Assembly (NCBI RefSeq): GCF_000423565.1
Contig: NZ_KE384036.1
Location: 434,001 to 498,000 of the forward strand
DNA length: 64,000 bases
DNA from: Runella zeae DSM 19591
GTDB taxonomy: Bacteria; Bacteroidota; Bacteroidia; Cytophagales; Spirosomataceae
Direction: 5' to 3'
In this document: piece after piece, positions 1 through 8,076 of the stretch
Layout: each line of letters begins with the position of its first letter
Numbering within the stretch: the stretch's first letter is position 1
The notes under the pieces: generated by a model
Seen by the model: the letters and a program-made list of their open reading frames with translations, nothing else
Told to the model about the DNA's origin: nothing
Databases searched by the model: none
Translations under genes and position numbers: made by a program

Positions 1-292
1 CAATCACTTGGGTGACAAACTTTACACCTTCCAATTGGCTGAGTTGCTTTAGTTTTGTAGGTTCTATCACAAATCTTTTACCGCTGGTAGGGGTTATTTT
101 CAAATCAGGGTCAAAGCTTCGAAAAAGCTGTCGATTAAGTTCCTCCATGCCATTAAAAACCGACATCACAATCACGAGTGCCATCGTACCTACCCCTACC
201 CCCAACATGGACATGTTGGAAATCAGACTGATAAAGCTTTTCTTTTTTTTCGAACTAAAATAGCGTCGCGCTATAAAAAATGGAAAGTTCAT
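1..292 (-). CDS. ABC transporter permease, LolC/LolE-FtsX type (N-terminal part)
   Basis: Only the first 97 codons are in the window; the rest lies beyond position 1. The start reads MNFPFFIARRYFSSKKK, followed by a hydrophobic helix with the pattern SNMSMLGVGVGTMALVIVMS. This is the usual beginning of the LolC/LolE lipoprotein-releasing permeases and related MacB/FtsX-like permeases: a short basic cytoplasmic start, TM1, then a periplasmic domain (here beginning with FNGMEEL). Such proteins pair with an ATPase to extract lipoproteins or other substrates from the inner membrane. The ATG lies 13 bp after the stop of the GH140 gene on the same strand, so the two could be co-transcribed. The precise substrate cannot be told from this fragment. 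Confidence 0.8.
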   Translation of the reverse strand, partial: MNFPFFIARRYFSSKKKKSFISLISNMSMLGVGVGTMALVIVMSVFNGMEELNRQLFRSFDPDLKITPTSGKRFVIEPTKLKQLSQLEGVKFVTQVI

Positions 293-305
293 GCGTTTGT
301 TAATT

Positions 306-1715
306 CTACTTTTTGGTGTTTTTGGGTAAACCATAACCCGCCCACGGCTTGGTGGCATCATCTACAACAAGAGTCCAATCGCAAGTAGGGCAGGTCACTG
401 GTGCCTTAAATTCCTTCACCCCGTCGTTGGCATAATCCCCAATTTTGGTAGAAACACCATCGCGTGGATTGTACCAATAAGCCACCAATTGAGTACTTGT
501 CAATTGCCCCAAATCTATCTTCAAAGCACGCCCTACTGGCGTATAAGCTATCAAAAAATCTTTGTTTTCGCCCATGGCTGCCATTTGATAGCCCGCATTT
601 TCGGGGTTATCACCTTTCACAATGGCTTGGTTTGGTACGAGTTGTTGCCAAGGATGAGCTTCGTATAGTTTTTTCAAATATCCCATTTGCCACGCGCCTT
701 CTTGGTCAAGCGCCCGGCGCCAATGCGTACGAGCAGATGAAACGGGTTTGTTGCGGTTTGGGTCAAAAAACTGCCAAACATTATGGTTGCCATAGGTATG
801 TCCACAGCCGCCGGCCAACATCGCCCACCATGCTGCTTGGCGTACATCGTGCGAGTTGAAATAATCTTGCTCTGGTTTCCAATCTACCGGATGGTCCTCG
901 TAGCGAGGCTCTCCGTCGAGGGTAGGTTTGACGGGAAAAAGCTGGTAATTTTGTCGCTGCATCACATAGTTTTTAGCATTTTTGGCCGAATGCCCCGACT
1001 GGTACATATTGATATTGAGCCAGTTGTCTTTATGAAAAAAGCCCGCCGAATTGCTATTTCCCATAGGGTGATAAGTGATAAGCTGCGTTGCGCCGCTACC
1101 ACTTTTGATACCCTCGGCCATGGCTCTGATGATGTCAAAATGTTTTTCTGATTCTGGGCTTCGATCACCTCCTAATATCCAAATTACAGGTCTACCTTTG
1201 TAACGTTTAGCGAGCCATTCGCCATATATTTTTGCATTTTGTGGCGTAAAAATTTCGGGGCCAATCCCCCATTTTTTATTGAATTTATCTCCCCAAGTAG
1301 GCAGTAGCCCAACCATCATTCCGAGCGAAGCCGCTTTATTGATGACGTAATCGACATGCTGAAAATATAGCTCGTTGGGTTGGGTGGGGTCGTTGTTTTT
1401 GAGTGGAAGCTGCCCGTACTGGTTAGGCTGTGTAAGTCCGTCAAATTCGGCCAAAGCTACCGCTTGAATCACCGTAAAACCTTGTTCGGCTCGGCGTTTG
1501 AGGTAATAATCTGTTTCCTCTTTGGTAAGACGATGAAACAACTCCCAAGCCGTATCTCCCAACCAAAAAAAAGGTTTACCATCTCCCCGAGTAATCACTC
1601 TTTTATCAGGTACAATGTACAGTTTAGACCACTGGGCTTGTTTGGGGGCAGGTTGAGCTTGAATCCGAGAGGTCATTAGCATCAAAAAACAAATACCAAA
1701 ACAAACAGCTTTCAT
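306..1715 (-). CDS. Glycoside hydrolase family 140-like protein (DUF4038 / apiosidase-like)
   Basis: 469 residues with a signal peptide ending near residue 20 (IQAQP), so exported. The body matches the DUF4038/GH140 (alpha/beta)8 fold: FFWLGDTAWELFHRLT near residue 50, then GGD at 182-184 and TLDGEP around E269. In GH140 of Bacteroides an Asp and a Glu in these positions are the catalytic pair, by which the family removes apiose from pectic rhamnogalacturonan II side chains. The C-terminal 90 residues resemble the putative collagen-binding (Ig-like) domain usually fused to DUF4038. Length is normal for the family. No other pectin genes lie nearby, so the real substrate is uncertain. It precedes the permease gene by 13 bp. 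Confidence 0.85.
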   Translation of the reverse strand: MKAVCFGICFLMLMTSRIQAQPAPKQAQWSKLYIVPDKRVITRGDGKPFFWLGDTAWELFHRLTKEETDYYLKRRAEQGFTVIQAVALAEFDGLTQPNQYGQLPLKNNDPTQPNELYFQHVDYVINKAASLGMMVGLLPTWGDKFNKKWGIGPEIFTPQNAKIYGEWLAKRYKGRPVIWILGGDRSPESEKHFDIIRAMAEGIKSGSGATQLITYHPMGNSNSAGFFHKDNWLNINMYQSGHSAKNAKNYVMQRQNYQLFPVKPTLDGEPRYEDHPVDWKPEQDYFNSHDVRQAAWWAMLAGGCGHTYGNHNVWQFFDPNRNKPVSSARTHWRRALDQEGAWQMGYLKKLYEAHPWQQLVPNQAIVKGDNPENAGYQMAAMGENKDFLIAYTPVGRALKIDLGQLTSTQLVAYWYNPRDGVSTKIGDYANDGVKEFKAPVTCPTCDWTLVVDDATKPWAGYGLPKNTKK

Positions 1716-1864
1716 ATCAATATGAGTTAAAAAACGACAGTAAACTGTGATAAGGCTTTAGACTAATAATTGAAAAAGCGAAGGTAGGAATACTTTTACC
1801 AAAAAAGCAGTCAAAACTTGAATTTTCAGCCGCTTCAATTGGGAGATTCATAGATTGTTTTTAT

Positions 1865-2995
1865 TCAATTTTCGTAGAGATTTAACAAACTAGCAGCTTC
1901 TCGTTCCCAATTGTACTTATTGATTACAGCTTCTTTCCCATTCCGTCCCATTTGAGACATCAAACCAGGATTTTCGATACAAGTTATCATGGTATGAGCT
2001 AGGCTATCAGCATCGTAAGCCGAAACACAAAATCCACACTTATGAGCCTCTATCACTTCCTTCAATAAAGGTAAATCTGAAGTAATGACCGGTAACCCCA
2101 AAGCCATATAATCAAACAACTTAGTAGGATAAGAATCAACATAATCACCGACGGGTTTTAACAAAACAATCCCGGCTAAGGAGGTTTTGGCGTACTCAAA
2201 AGCTTGCTTTTGCGAAACATAACCGTAAAAAGTAAGGTGGTTTTGCATGGCTTCATAATCTGACAAATCCCGAAGACTCTCCTCCGAAATACGTAAATGC
2301 CCAAATAGTCGAAGGTGGACATTTGGATACTGCAAACTGACTTTTTTGAGCGCTGCCACCATCGTGTCGAAGCCTCGTTCGAGACTAATTACTCCCGCAT
2401 AAAAAAAACTAGGACTGTGGTAATATGGCTGAGGCAAGGGCCATGAAAGCCATCTCGACTCCGCAAAATTGTGAACAACCGCAAAAGGGCGTAACAGATT
2501 TTTATATTCCTGCAAATAAGCATCTTCCGTCAATACAAACTTAAAAAACCGTCTTGCTTGTTGGTCAAAATGGCGAAACATTCGCTCAAAAAACCAACCA
2601 CGATTGTAAGATTTCAAAGGAATTTTTTTGTACAAATTTTCCTGTACTTCATAAATTACCTCCGCCCCTAACCAACGAAATACAAAAGCCAAAGGCAGCA
2701 ATTCGGCCACAAAAATGTGAACAATCTGCGGTCGGATTTTTAGAAAATACCATAGGGCCTGTGGATGTAGCCATACCAACCGCCATAGCAATCGACGGAA
2801 ATTAGCAAAAGCATGTAGGTTTAATTTTTGTGTTAGAGATAAAGAGTCGTCCGCCGAATGGGTTTTCACTAAAGCACAATACACCTCATAATGTGGCAAA
2901 AGCGCAGGTCTGATTTTGCCCATTATACGCGGGTCTATTACAGAATGAACCGTACTGAGCAGTAAGACGCGGCGACGTTTGGGAGGTGAATACAT
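1865..2995 (-). CDS. Glycosyltransferase family 4 (GT-B fold)
   Basis: 376 residues without a signal peptide. The N-terminal Rossmann half begins RRRVLLLSTVHSVIDPRI; the C-terminal half has the GT4 donor-site pattern PTKLFDYMALGLPVITSDL (an E/D-x7-E-like arrangement, here ending LLKEVIE) and FYAGVISLERGFD at the domain junction. GT4 enzymes transfer sugars from nucleotide-sugar donors to polysaccharide or glycolipid acceptors on the cytoplasmic face. The acceptor is unknown. It is divergent from the GH13 gene, with only 66 bp between the two starts, and the palindrome at 3024-3051 lies in that gap, so both genes could share a regulator. Confidence 0.85.
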   Translation of the reverse strand: MYSPPKRRRVLLLSTVHSVIDPRIMGKIRPALLPHYEVYCALVKTHSADDSLSLTQKLNLHAFANFRRLLWRLVWLHPQALWYFLKIRPQIVHIFVAELLPLAFVFRWLGAEVIYEVQENLYKKIPLKSYNRGWFFERMFRHFDQQARRFFKFVLTEDAYLQEYKNLLRPFAVVHNFAESRWLSWPLPQPYYHSPSFFYAGVISLERGFDTMVAALKKVSLQYPNVHLRLFGHLRISEESLRDLSDYEAMQNHLTFYGYVSQKQAFEYAKTSLAGIVLLKPVGDYVDSYPTKLFDYMALGLPVITSDLPLLKEVIEAHKCGFCVSAYDADSLAHTMITCIENPGLMSQMGRNGKEAVINKYNWEREAASLLNLYEN

Positions 2996-3019
2996 TTTGC
3001 AAATATGGGCTAATCCCCG

Positions 3020-3027
3020 TATTTTTG
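3020..3027 (+). promoter_or_regulatory. -7 promoter element (TATTTTTG) of the GH13 gene
   Basis: TATTTTTG fits the Bacteroidota -7 consensus TAnnTTTG and lies about 35 bp before the ATG at 3062. The last four bases are part of the palindrome at 3024-3051. No convincing -33 TTTG is visible. Confidence 0.45.
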
Positions 3028-3051
3028 AAAAAAGTAGCTACTTTTTTCAAA
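3024..3051. promoter_or_regulatory. 28-bp perfect palindrome between GT4 and GH13 genes (operator candidate)
   Basis: Arms TTTGAAAAAAGTAG and CTACTTTTTTCAAA pair perfectly with no spacer. The site starts inside the -7 element of the downstream gene and ends 10 bp before its ATG. It could be an operator for a dimeric regulator, or a hairpin in the leader transcript that affects initiation. It does not look like a terminator for either gene, because the two neighbours diverge from it. Confidence 0.5.
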
Positions 3052-3061
3052 CCTATGACAC

Positions 3062-4873
3062 ATGAAAAATCTTCTTAAAGCCAATATTTGGCTCTTTTTT
3101 TATTTATTGGCACTCTTAACCACCGCCCAACCATCCCCCAAACTGAAACCTTATATGAATTCACCACAATCTGACAAAATTGTTGTATATCAAATCTACA
3201 CTCGCCTTTTTGGCAATCTTAATAGCACCAACAAATTTTACGGCACTCGCGACGAAAATGGGGTCGGCAAATTCAATGATATTACCTCTACGGCTCTTCA
3301 AGAACTCAAAAAATTTGGCATTACTCATGCATGGTATACAGGCGTAATCGAACACGCCACGATGACCGATTATTCGGCTTATGGAATTCCAAAAGACAAC
3401 CCCTATGTGGTAAAAGGAATCGCGGGTTCGCCTTATGCCATCAAAGATTACTACGATGTTGACCCTGATTTAGCGGTAGATGTGCGGCATCGGATGGCGG
3501 AGTTTGAAGCACTCATCAAACGCTCGCACGAAGCTGATTTAAAAGTCATTATTGATTTTGTTCCCAATCACGTGGCTCGTCAATACAAGTCGGATATGAA
3601 ACCCGAAGGCGTCAAAGACTTCGGTCAAGAAGACCATGAGAATGAAGCATTTAATCCCCAAAACAATTTCTATTACCTTCCTCATCGGAAATTTGTTGTT
3701 CCCGACAATGTTCCGATTCCTCCTCGTATTTCCACTTTTCCCTATGAAGAGTTTCCAGCAAAAGCTACTGGAAATGACGTTTTTTCAGCCAAACCTAGTA
3801 TCAACGACTGGTTTGAAACAATCAAGCTCAACTACGGCGTCGATTATCTCAATGGACGCACCCGGCACTTTGAGCCTACTCCTAGCACTTGGCTCAAAAT
3901 GCGTGACATCCTGCTGTATTGGGCCGCCAAAGGTGTAGACGGATTCCGTTGTGATATGGCCGAAATGGTACCCTTTGAATTTTGGGGGTGGGTGATTCCT
4001 GAAGTCAAAAAAGTGTATCCAAAGACCATTTTCATTGCCGAAATCTACAATCCAGCCGAGTACCGCAATTACCTCTTCAATGGCAAATTTGACTACTTGT
4101 ACGATAAAGTAGGGCTGTATGACTCCCTACGCCGCCTCATGGAAGGCCACGGCCATACGGGCGATATTACACGTGTCTGGCAACAAGAATCGGGAGATTT
4201 TGCCAATCGAATGCTACGCTTTTTGGAAAATCACGACGAACAACGCATTGCCTCTAAGTATTTTGCCAAAAACCCCTTTTATGCCATCCCTGCGATGGTA
4301 GTTTCGGCTACGCTTCATGGAGGGCCTCTGATGTTGTATTTTGGCCAAGAAGTGGGGGTAAATCCTACACTAGCGGAAGGATTTTCGGGCGAAGATGGCC
4401 GTACTACGATGTTTGATTATTGGGGTGTACCCGAATTTCAAGCTTGGGTAAACGACGGTAAATTTGACGGCGGTCAGCTCAACGATGATCAGAAAAAACT
4501 ACGACAGTTTTATGCCGATTTACTACATCTTGTCCATACCAGCGAAGCAATTCAAAAAGGACATTTTTATGACTTACAATACGCCAACAACGGTGGCCAA
4601 AGTAGCGGATACAACGACGCCAAAATGTATACTTATCTCCGTCATACTGACCAACAGAAGCTCCTGATTGTCTGCAATTTTGATTTATATAATGGTACTC
4701 AAACCACTATCAATATCCCTGCTCATGCTTGGGAAACTATGGGGCTGTCGAACCAAGGGAAATATACATTAAAAGAAATTTTTCAATATCCCCAAACCAT
4801 AAATATAAATGCTAATGAAGGCATTCCTCTTTCAATAAATGCAAATAGTGTGCGGGTTTTTGAAATAAAATAA
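3062..4873 (+). CDS. Alpha-amylase family (GH13) protein, exported
   Basis: 603 residues with a signal peptide (cleavage near TTAQP, residue 22). GH13 catalytic (beta/alpha)8 barrel: region I DFVPNH (165-170), region II GFRCDMA with nucleophile D298, region III IFIAEIYN with acid/base E327, region IV FLENHDEQR with D392. All three catalytic carboxylates are present, so an active alpha-glucan hydrolase or transglycosylase is likely. The C-terminal 90 residues form the usual beta-sandwich. It is followed on the same strand by an AraC regulator (45 bp) and an S9 peptidase. There are no susC/susD genes nearby, so this is not a classical Sus locus. The exact specificity cannot be assigned. Confidence 0.9.
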   Translation: MKNLLKANIWLFFYLLALLTTAQPSPKLKPYMNSPQSDKIVVYQIYTRLFGNLNSTNKFYGTRDENGVGKFNDITSTALQELKKFGITHAWYTGVIEHATMTDYSAYGIPKDNPYVVKGIAGSPYAIKDYYDVDPDLAVDVRHRMAEFEALIKRSHEADLKVIIDFVPNHVARQYKSDMKPEGVKDFGQEDHENEAFNPQNNFYYLPHRKFVVPDNVPIPPRISTFPYEEFPAKATGNDVFSAKPSINDWFETIKLNYGVDYLNGRTRHFEPTPSTWLKMRDILLYWAAKGVDGFRCDMAEMVPFEFWGWVIPEVKKVYPKTIFIAEIYNPAEYRNYLFNGKFDYLYDKVGLYDSLRRLMEGHGHTGDITRVWQQESGDFANRMLRFLENHDEQRIASKYFAKNPFYAIPAMVVSATLHGGPLMLYFGQEVGVNPTLAEGFSGEDGRTTMFDYWGVPEFQAWVNDGKFDGGQLNDDQKKLRQFYADLLHLVHTSEAIQKGHFYDLQYANNGGQSSGYNDAKMYTYLRHTDQQKLLIVCNFDLYNGTQTTINIPAHAWETMGLSNQGKYTLKEIFQYPQTININANEGIPLSINANSVRVFEIK

Positions 4874-4918
4874 CCCCTAGCAACCATTTGGCTGATTTTA
4901 AACTACTTTCCTAGCTCA

Positions 4919-5791
4919 ATGAGCAACATTTATCACGAAATAACACCCCTGACCGACAACGATTGCTTCATGGTATTTACTCGGATAAAAGACAAGTTCG
5001 ACTTTCCGCTTCATTATCACGAAGAGTACGAACTGAATTTTATCGAAGGAGGGCAAGGCGCTAGAAGAATCGTGGGTGACAATATCGAGACCATCTCTAA
5101 TTTGGAACTAGTGCTGGTAGGTTCTAATATCCCGCACGGGTGGTTTATGCACGAATGCGTCAGTAGCGAAATCCACGAAACAACGATTCAGTTTCACCGC
5201 GATCTTTTTGACGATAAGTTTTTAAAGCGCAATCAGCTCAGTTTCATCCGAACCATGCTCGAACGCTCCGCCCGTGGGATTTCGTTTCCTGAAGAAACTA
5301 TTCAAAGCATTAAGCCTCGACTTCTGTCACTCCAACAAAAAAGCGGATTTGATTCGGTAATGGATCTGATGTCTCTGCTGCACGAATTATCGCTTTCGCG
5401 CCACGTCCAAACCCTAACTAGTTCTTCGTTTGTCAACGAAAATACTGCCTACAACAGCCGTCGTATCGAAAAAGCTTTTGAGTTCATGAAAGCTAATTAT
5501 GAAAAAGACATTTCGCTCGAAGACATGTCCAAGATAGTCAACATGACAGAGGTAGGTTTTAGTAGATTTATGCGCAAACGAACGGGAAAAACATTTATCG
5601 ACAGTCTCAATGGTATTCGCTTGGGTCATGCTTCTCGACTGCTTATTGATACGACCCTTACGATTTCGGAGGTTTCATTTAGATGTGGGTTCAACAACCT
5701 TTCTTATTTTAACCGTATCTTTAAGAAAAAGCATAAATGCACTCCCAAGGAATTCCGCGAGAATTATTCTGGCACCCGTACTTTTGTTTAA
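4919..5791 (+). CDS. AraC-family transcriptional regulator with cupin sensor domain
   Basis: 290 residues. The N-terminal 150 residues look like an AraC-type cupin (PLHYHEEYELNFIEGG, with the His/Glu pattern typical of the sugar-binding barrel). The C-terminal 100 residues carry two helix-turn-helix motifs: ISLEDMSKIVNMTEVGFSRF, then ISEVSFRCGFNNLSYFNRIF followed by the diagnostic KKHKCTPKEFRENY. Such proteins commonly respond to sugars. It follows the GH13 gene by 45 bp with no visible terminator and precedes the peptidase gene by 34 bp, so it may control its own operon. The palindrome at 3024-3051 is less typical for AraC proteins, which usually bind direct repeats. Confidence 0.9.
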   Translation: MSNIYHEITPLTDNDCFMVFTRIKDKFDFPLHYHEEYELNFIEGGQGARRIVGDNIETISNLELVLVGSNIPHGWFMHECVSSEIHETTIQFHRDLFDDKFLKRNQLSFIRTMLERSARGISFPEETIQSIKPRLLSLQQKSGFDSVMDLMSLLHELSLSRHVQTLTSSSFVNENTAYNSRRIEKAFEFMKANYEKDISLEDMSKIVNMTEVGFSRFMRKRTGKTFIDSLNGIRLGHASRLLIDTTLTISEVSFRCGFNNLSYFNRIFKKKHKCTPKEFRENYSGTRTFV

Positions 5792-5825
5792 AAACAGCTT
5801 TATCAATCTTCTAACAATAGTCGAT

Positions 5826-7733
5826 ATGTATCCCAAAAAACTTTCTTTTTTGTTGTTTTTGGCTGTCAGTATAGTGGCAGAAGCACAAACGTCCCTTACC
5901 CCCGACCAGCTCTGGAAGCTAGGAAGAGTAAGTGGGCGAGGTATTTCAAAGGATAGTAAATATGTGGTTTATAGCGTTAGCACACCCAACATCGAGACCG
6001 ACAAAAGCAGCAGTAAAACCTACATCATCCCAATCAACGGTGGTACACCAACCGAAATCAAAAACGCTGACAGTCTGCTTGCCAACACCAAAATATCGCC
6101 TGATGGCAAATACAAAATCAGCAGCGAAGAAGTAAAAATCAAAAAAATAAGCGGCAGTGATTTTTATCCTGACCTACCCAAAAGCAATGTCCTCATTTAT
6201 GACCAACTCAACTATCGCCACTGGGATGAGTGGGAAGACGGGAAGTTTGGACACGTAATGCTTACCCCCATCAACGGAGACCCTGCCAAAGACCTGATGC
6301 AAGGAGAACCCTATGATTGTCCTCAAAAACCTTTTGGAGGCGATGAAGATTTTGTCTGGAGTACTGATGGTAAAAAAGTAGTGTACGTTGCCAAGAAAAA
6401 ATTTGGTACACCTTATGCCATTAGTACCAATACCGACTTGTATGCTTATGATATTGCGACCGGAACCACCACCAATCTCACCGAAGAAAACAAGGGCTAC
6501 GACATCAACCCCACTTTCAATCAGCATGGGCAAATGGCGTGGCTACAAATGAAACGAGACGGGTATGAATCTGACAAACAAGACCTTATCGTGAGCAATG
6601 GCACTACCAAAATGAACCTCACAGCGCAAAGGGACGATATTCATGTCGAAAGCTATACGTGGAATGAAGATGGGCGAAGCCTCTTTTTTATCGCCCCCAC
6701 CAATGGTACATTGCAGTTATTTAAAGTGACTTATCCGGGCCTCACCAAAATGATGCCGATGATTTCGCAGATTACCAAAGGAGACTTTGACGTTAGTGCT
6801 ATCGTAGGGCAAAGCGGTAATACCCTCATCGTGAGTCGTAGTGATATGAACCACGCAGCCGAACTCTACAGCGTCAATCTTACGGATGGACAATTGACCC
6901 AACTCACCCATGTCAACGACGACACCTACTCCAAACTAAGTATGTGTAAAACTGAACGTCGTTTTGTCAAAACTGTTGATGGCAAAAACATGCTAGTATG
7001 GGTGATTTATCCACCCAACTTTGACCCTAAACAAAAATACCCCGCTTTGCTTTATTGTCAGGGTGGTCCGCAAAGCCCCCTTACGCAGTTTTACTCTTTC
7101 CGTTGGAATTTTCAACTAATGGCTTCGCAAGGATACATAGTGGTAGCTCCCAATCGGCGTGGAATGCCAGGCCACGGTACGCGCTGGAACGAACAAATTA
7201 GCAAAGACCACGGTGGTATTGTGATGCAAGATTATCTGAGTGCTATCGACAATGTAAGCAAAGAAGTTTTTGTTGATAAAAATCGTCTAGGATGCGTGGG
7301 AGCAAGCTATGGAGGCTATTCGGCATTTATGCTGGCGGGCATGCACCAAAAACGCTTCAAGACTTTTATCGCCCACGATGGCATCTTTGATTTTCGCTCT
7401 ATGTATGGAAGCACCGAAGAAGTGTGGTTTCCGGATTGGGATTATGGTGGTGCTTATTGGGATACAAAAAACCTAGCTGCCCAAAAATCTTACCGTGAAT
7501 TTTCTCCTAGCAATTTTGTAGCAAAATGGGACGCTCCTATTTTGATTTTTCAGGGAGGTAAAGACTATCGCGTACCACTCGAACAAAGCCTACAAGCTTT
7601 CCAAGCCGCCCAACTCAGAGGTATTAAGAGCCGACTCGTGGTATTGCTTGACGAAAATCACTGGGTACTGCACGCTCAAAATGCGCAGGTTTGGCAACGT
7701 GAATTTTTCAAGTGGCTTAAAGAAACATTGTAA
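5826..7733 (+). CDS. S9 family (prolyl oligopeptidase-like) peptidase, exported
   Basis: 635 residues from the ATG at 5826; this start gives a clear signal peptide (MYPKKLSFLLFLAVSIVAEAQ), whereas longer readings overlap the preceding regulator out of frame. An N-terminal beta-propeller-like region (TolB/WD40-type repeats such as DGKYKISSE and FVWSTDGKKVVYV) is followed by an alpha/beta hydrolase domain. The catalytic triad is visible: S494 in GASYGGYS, D580 in GGKDYRVP and H612 in ENHWVL. S9 enzymes of this type (dipeptidyl/acylaminoacyl peptidases) degrade peptides in the periplasm. Probably co-transcribed with the AraC gene. A hairpin terminator follows at 7758. Confidence 0.9.
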   Translation: MYPKKLSFLLFLAVSIVAEAQTSLTPDQLWKLGRVSGRGISKDSKYVVYSVSTPNIETDKSSSKTYIIPINGGTPTEIKNADSLLANTKISPDGKYKISSEEVKIKKISGSDFYPDLPKSNVLIYDQLNYRHWDEWEDGKFGHVMLTPINGDPAKDLMQGEPYDCPQKPFGGDEDFVWSTDGKKVVYVAKKKFGTPYAISTNTDLYAYDIATGTTTNLTEENKGYDINPTFNQHGQMAWLQMKRDGYESDKQDLIVSNGTTKMNLTAQRDDIHVESYTWNEDGRSLFFIAPTNGTLQLFKVTYPGLTKMMPMISQITKGDFDVSAIVGQSGNTLIVSRSDMNHAAELYSVNLTDGQLTQLTHVNDDTYSKLSMCKTERRFVKTVDGKNMLVWVIYPPNFDPKQKYPALLYCQGGPQSPLTQFYSFRWNFQLMASQGYIVVAPNRRGMPGHGTRWNEQISKDHGGIVMQDYLSAIDNVSKEVFVDKNRLGCVGASYGGYSAFMLAGMHQKRFKTFIAHDGIFDFRSMYGSTEEVWFPDWDYGGAYWDTKNLAAQKSYREFSPSNFVAKWDAPILIFQGGKDYRVPLEQSLQAFQAAQLRGIKSRLVVLLDENHWVLHAQNAQVWQREFFKWLKETL

Positions 7734-7757
7734 TTCTCTTTCTAATAATAAAAAAGA

Positions 7758-7790
7758 AGACCTTCCAAGTTCTGAAAACTTGGAAGGTCT
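7758..7790. terminator. Bidirectional Rho-independent terminator
   Basis: Perfect 13-bp stem AGACCTTCCAAGT / ACTTGGAAGGTCT with a 7-nt loop, between the convergent peptidase and DUF3820 genes. It has A-rich sequence upstream and CTAAAAAATTTTAT downstream, so it may serve both strands. Confidence 0.75.
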
Positions 7791-7830
7791 CTAAAAAATT
7801 TTATCTCACTCTAGAATGCCACAGGAATTA

Positions 7831-8064
7831 CTACATTTTCGGATATTTTTCTTTCAAAGGTCTTAGCAGATACTCCAACCCATTGAGTTTGATTTCGTAC
7901 ATAGTAGCAAGCAAAACGCCTAGTTTTCCCTGTGGAAAGCCATTTTTATAAAACCACACCAAATACGGCTCAGGCAAATCGCACAACAACACGCCTTTGT
8001 ACTTGCCAAATGGCATCGGTATCTTCACCAATTCCTCCAGTAATTGAGGATTGAAATCACTCAT
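7831..8064 (-). CDS. DUF3820 family protein
   Basis: 77 residues from the ATG at 8064 (an in-frame TTG three codons earlier is less likely). It contains the DUF3820 core MPFGKYKGVLLCDLPEPYLVWF, then GFPQGKLGVLLATMYEIK. The family (Pfam PF12843) is named as a putative quorum-sensing-regulated virulence factor from one member; its biochemical role is unknown and a small cytoplasmic protein is expected. It starts 12 bp after the stop of the penicillin-acylase gene on the same strand, so the two are probably one transcript. Confidence 0.85.
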   Translation of the reverse strand: MSDFNPQLLEELVKIPMPFGKYKGVLLCDLPEPYLVWFYKNGFPQGKLGVLLATMYEIKLNGLEYLLRPLKEKYPKM

Positions 8065-8076
8065 TTTTGTCAAAAT

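Noticed and set aside
464-1679. Plus-strand open readings opposite the GH140 gene
   Set aside because: They are shadows in other frames of a clear GH140 coding region and have no independent support.
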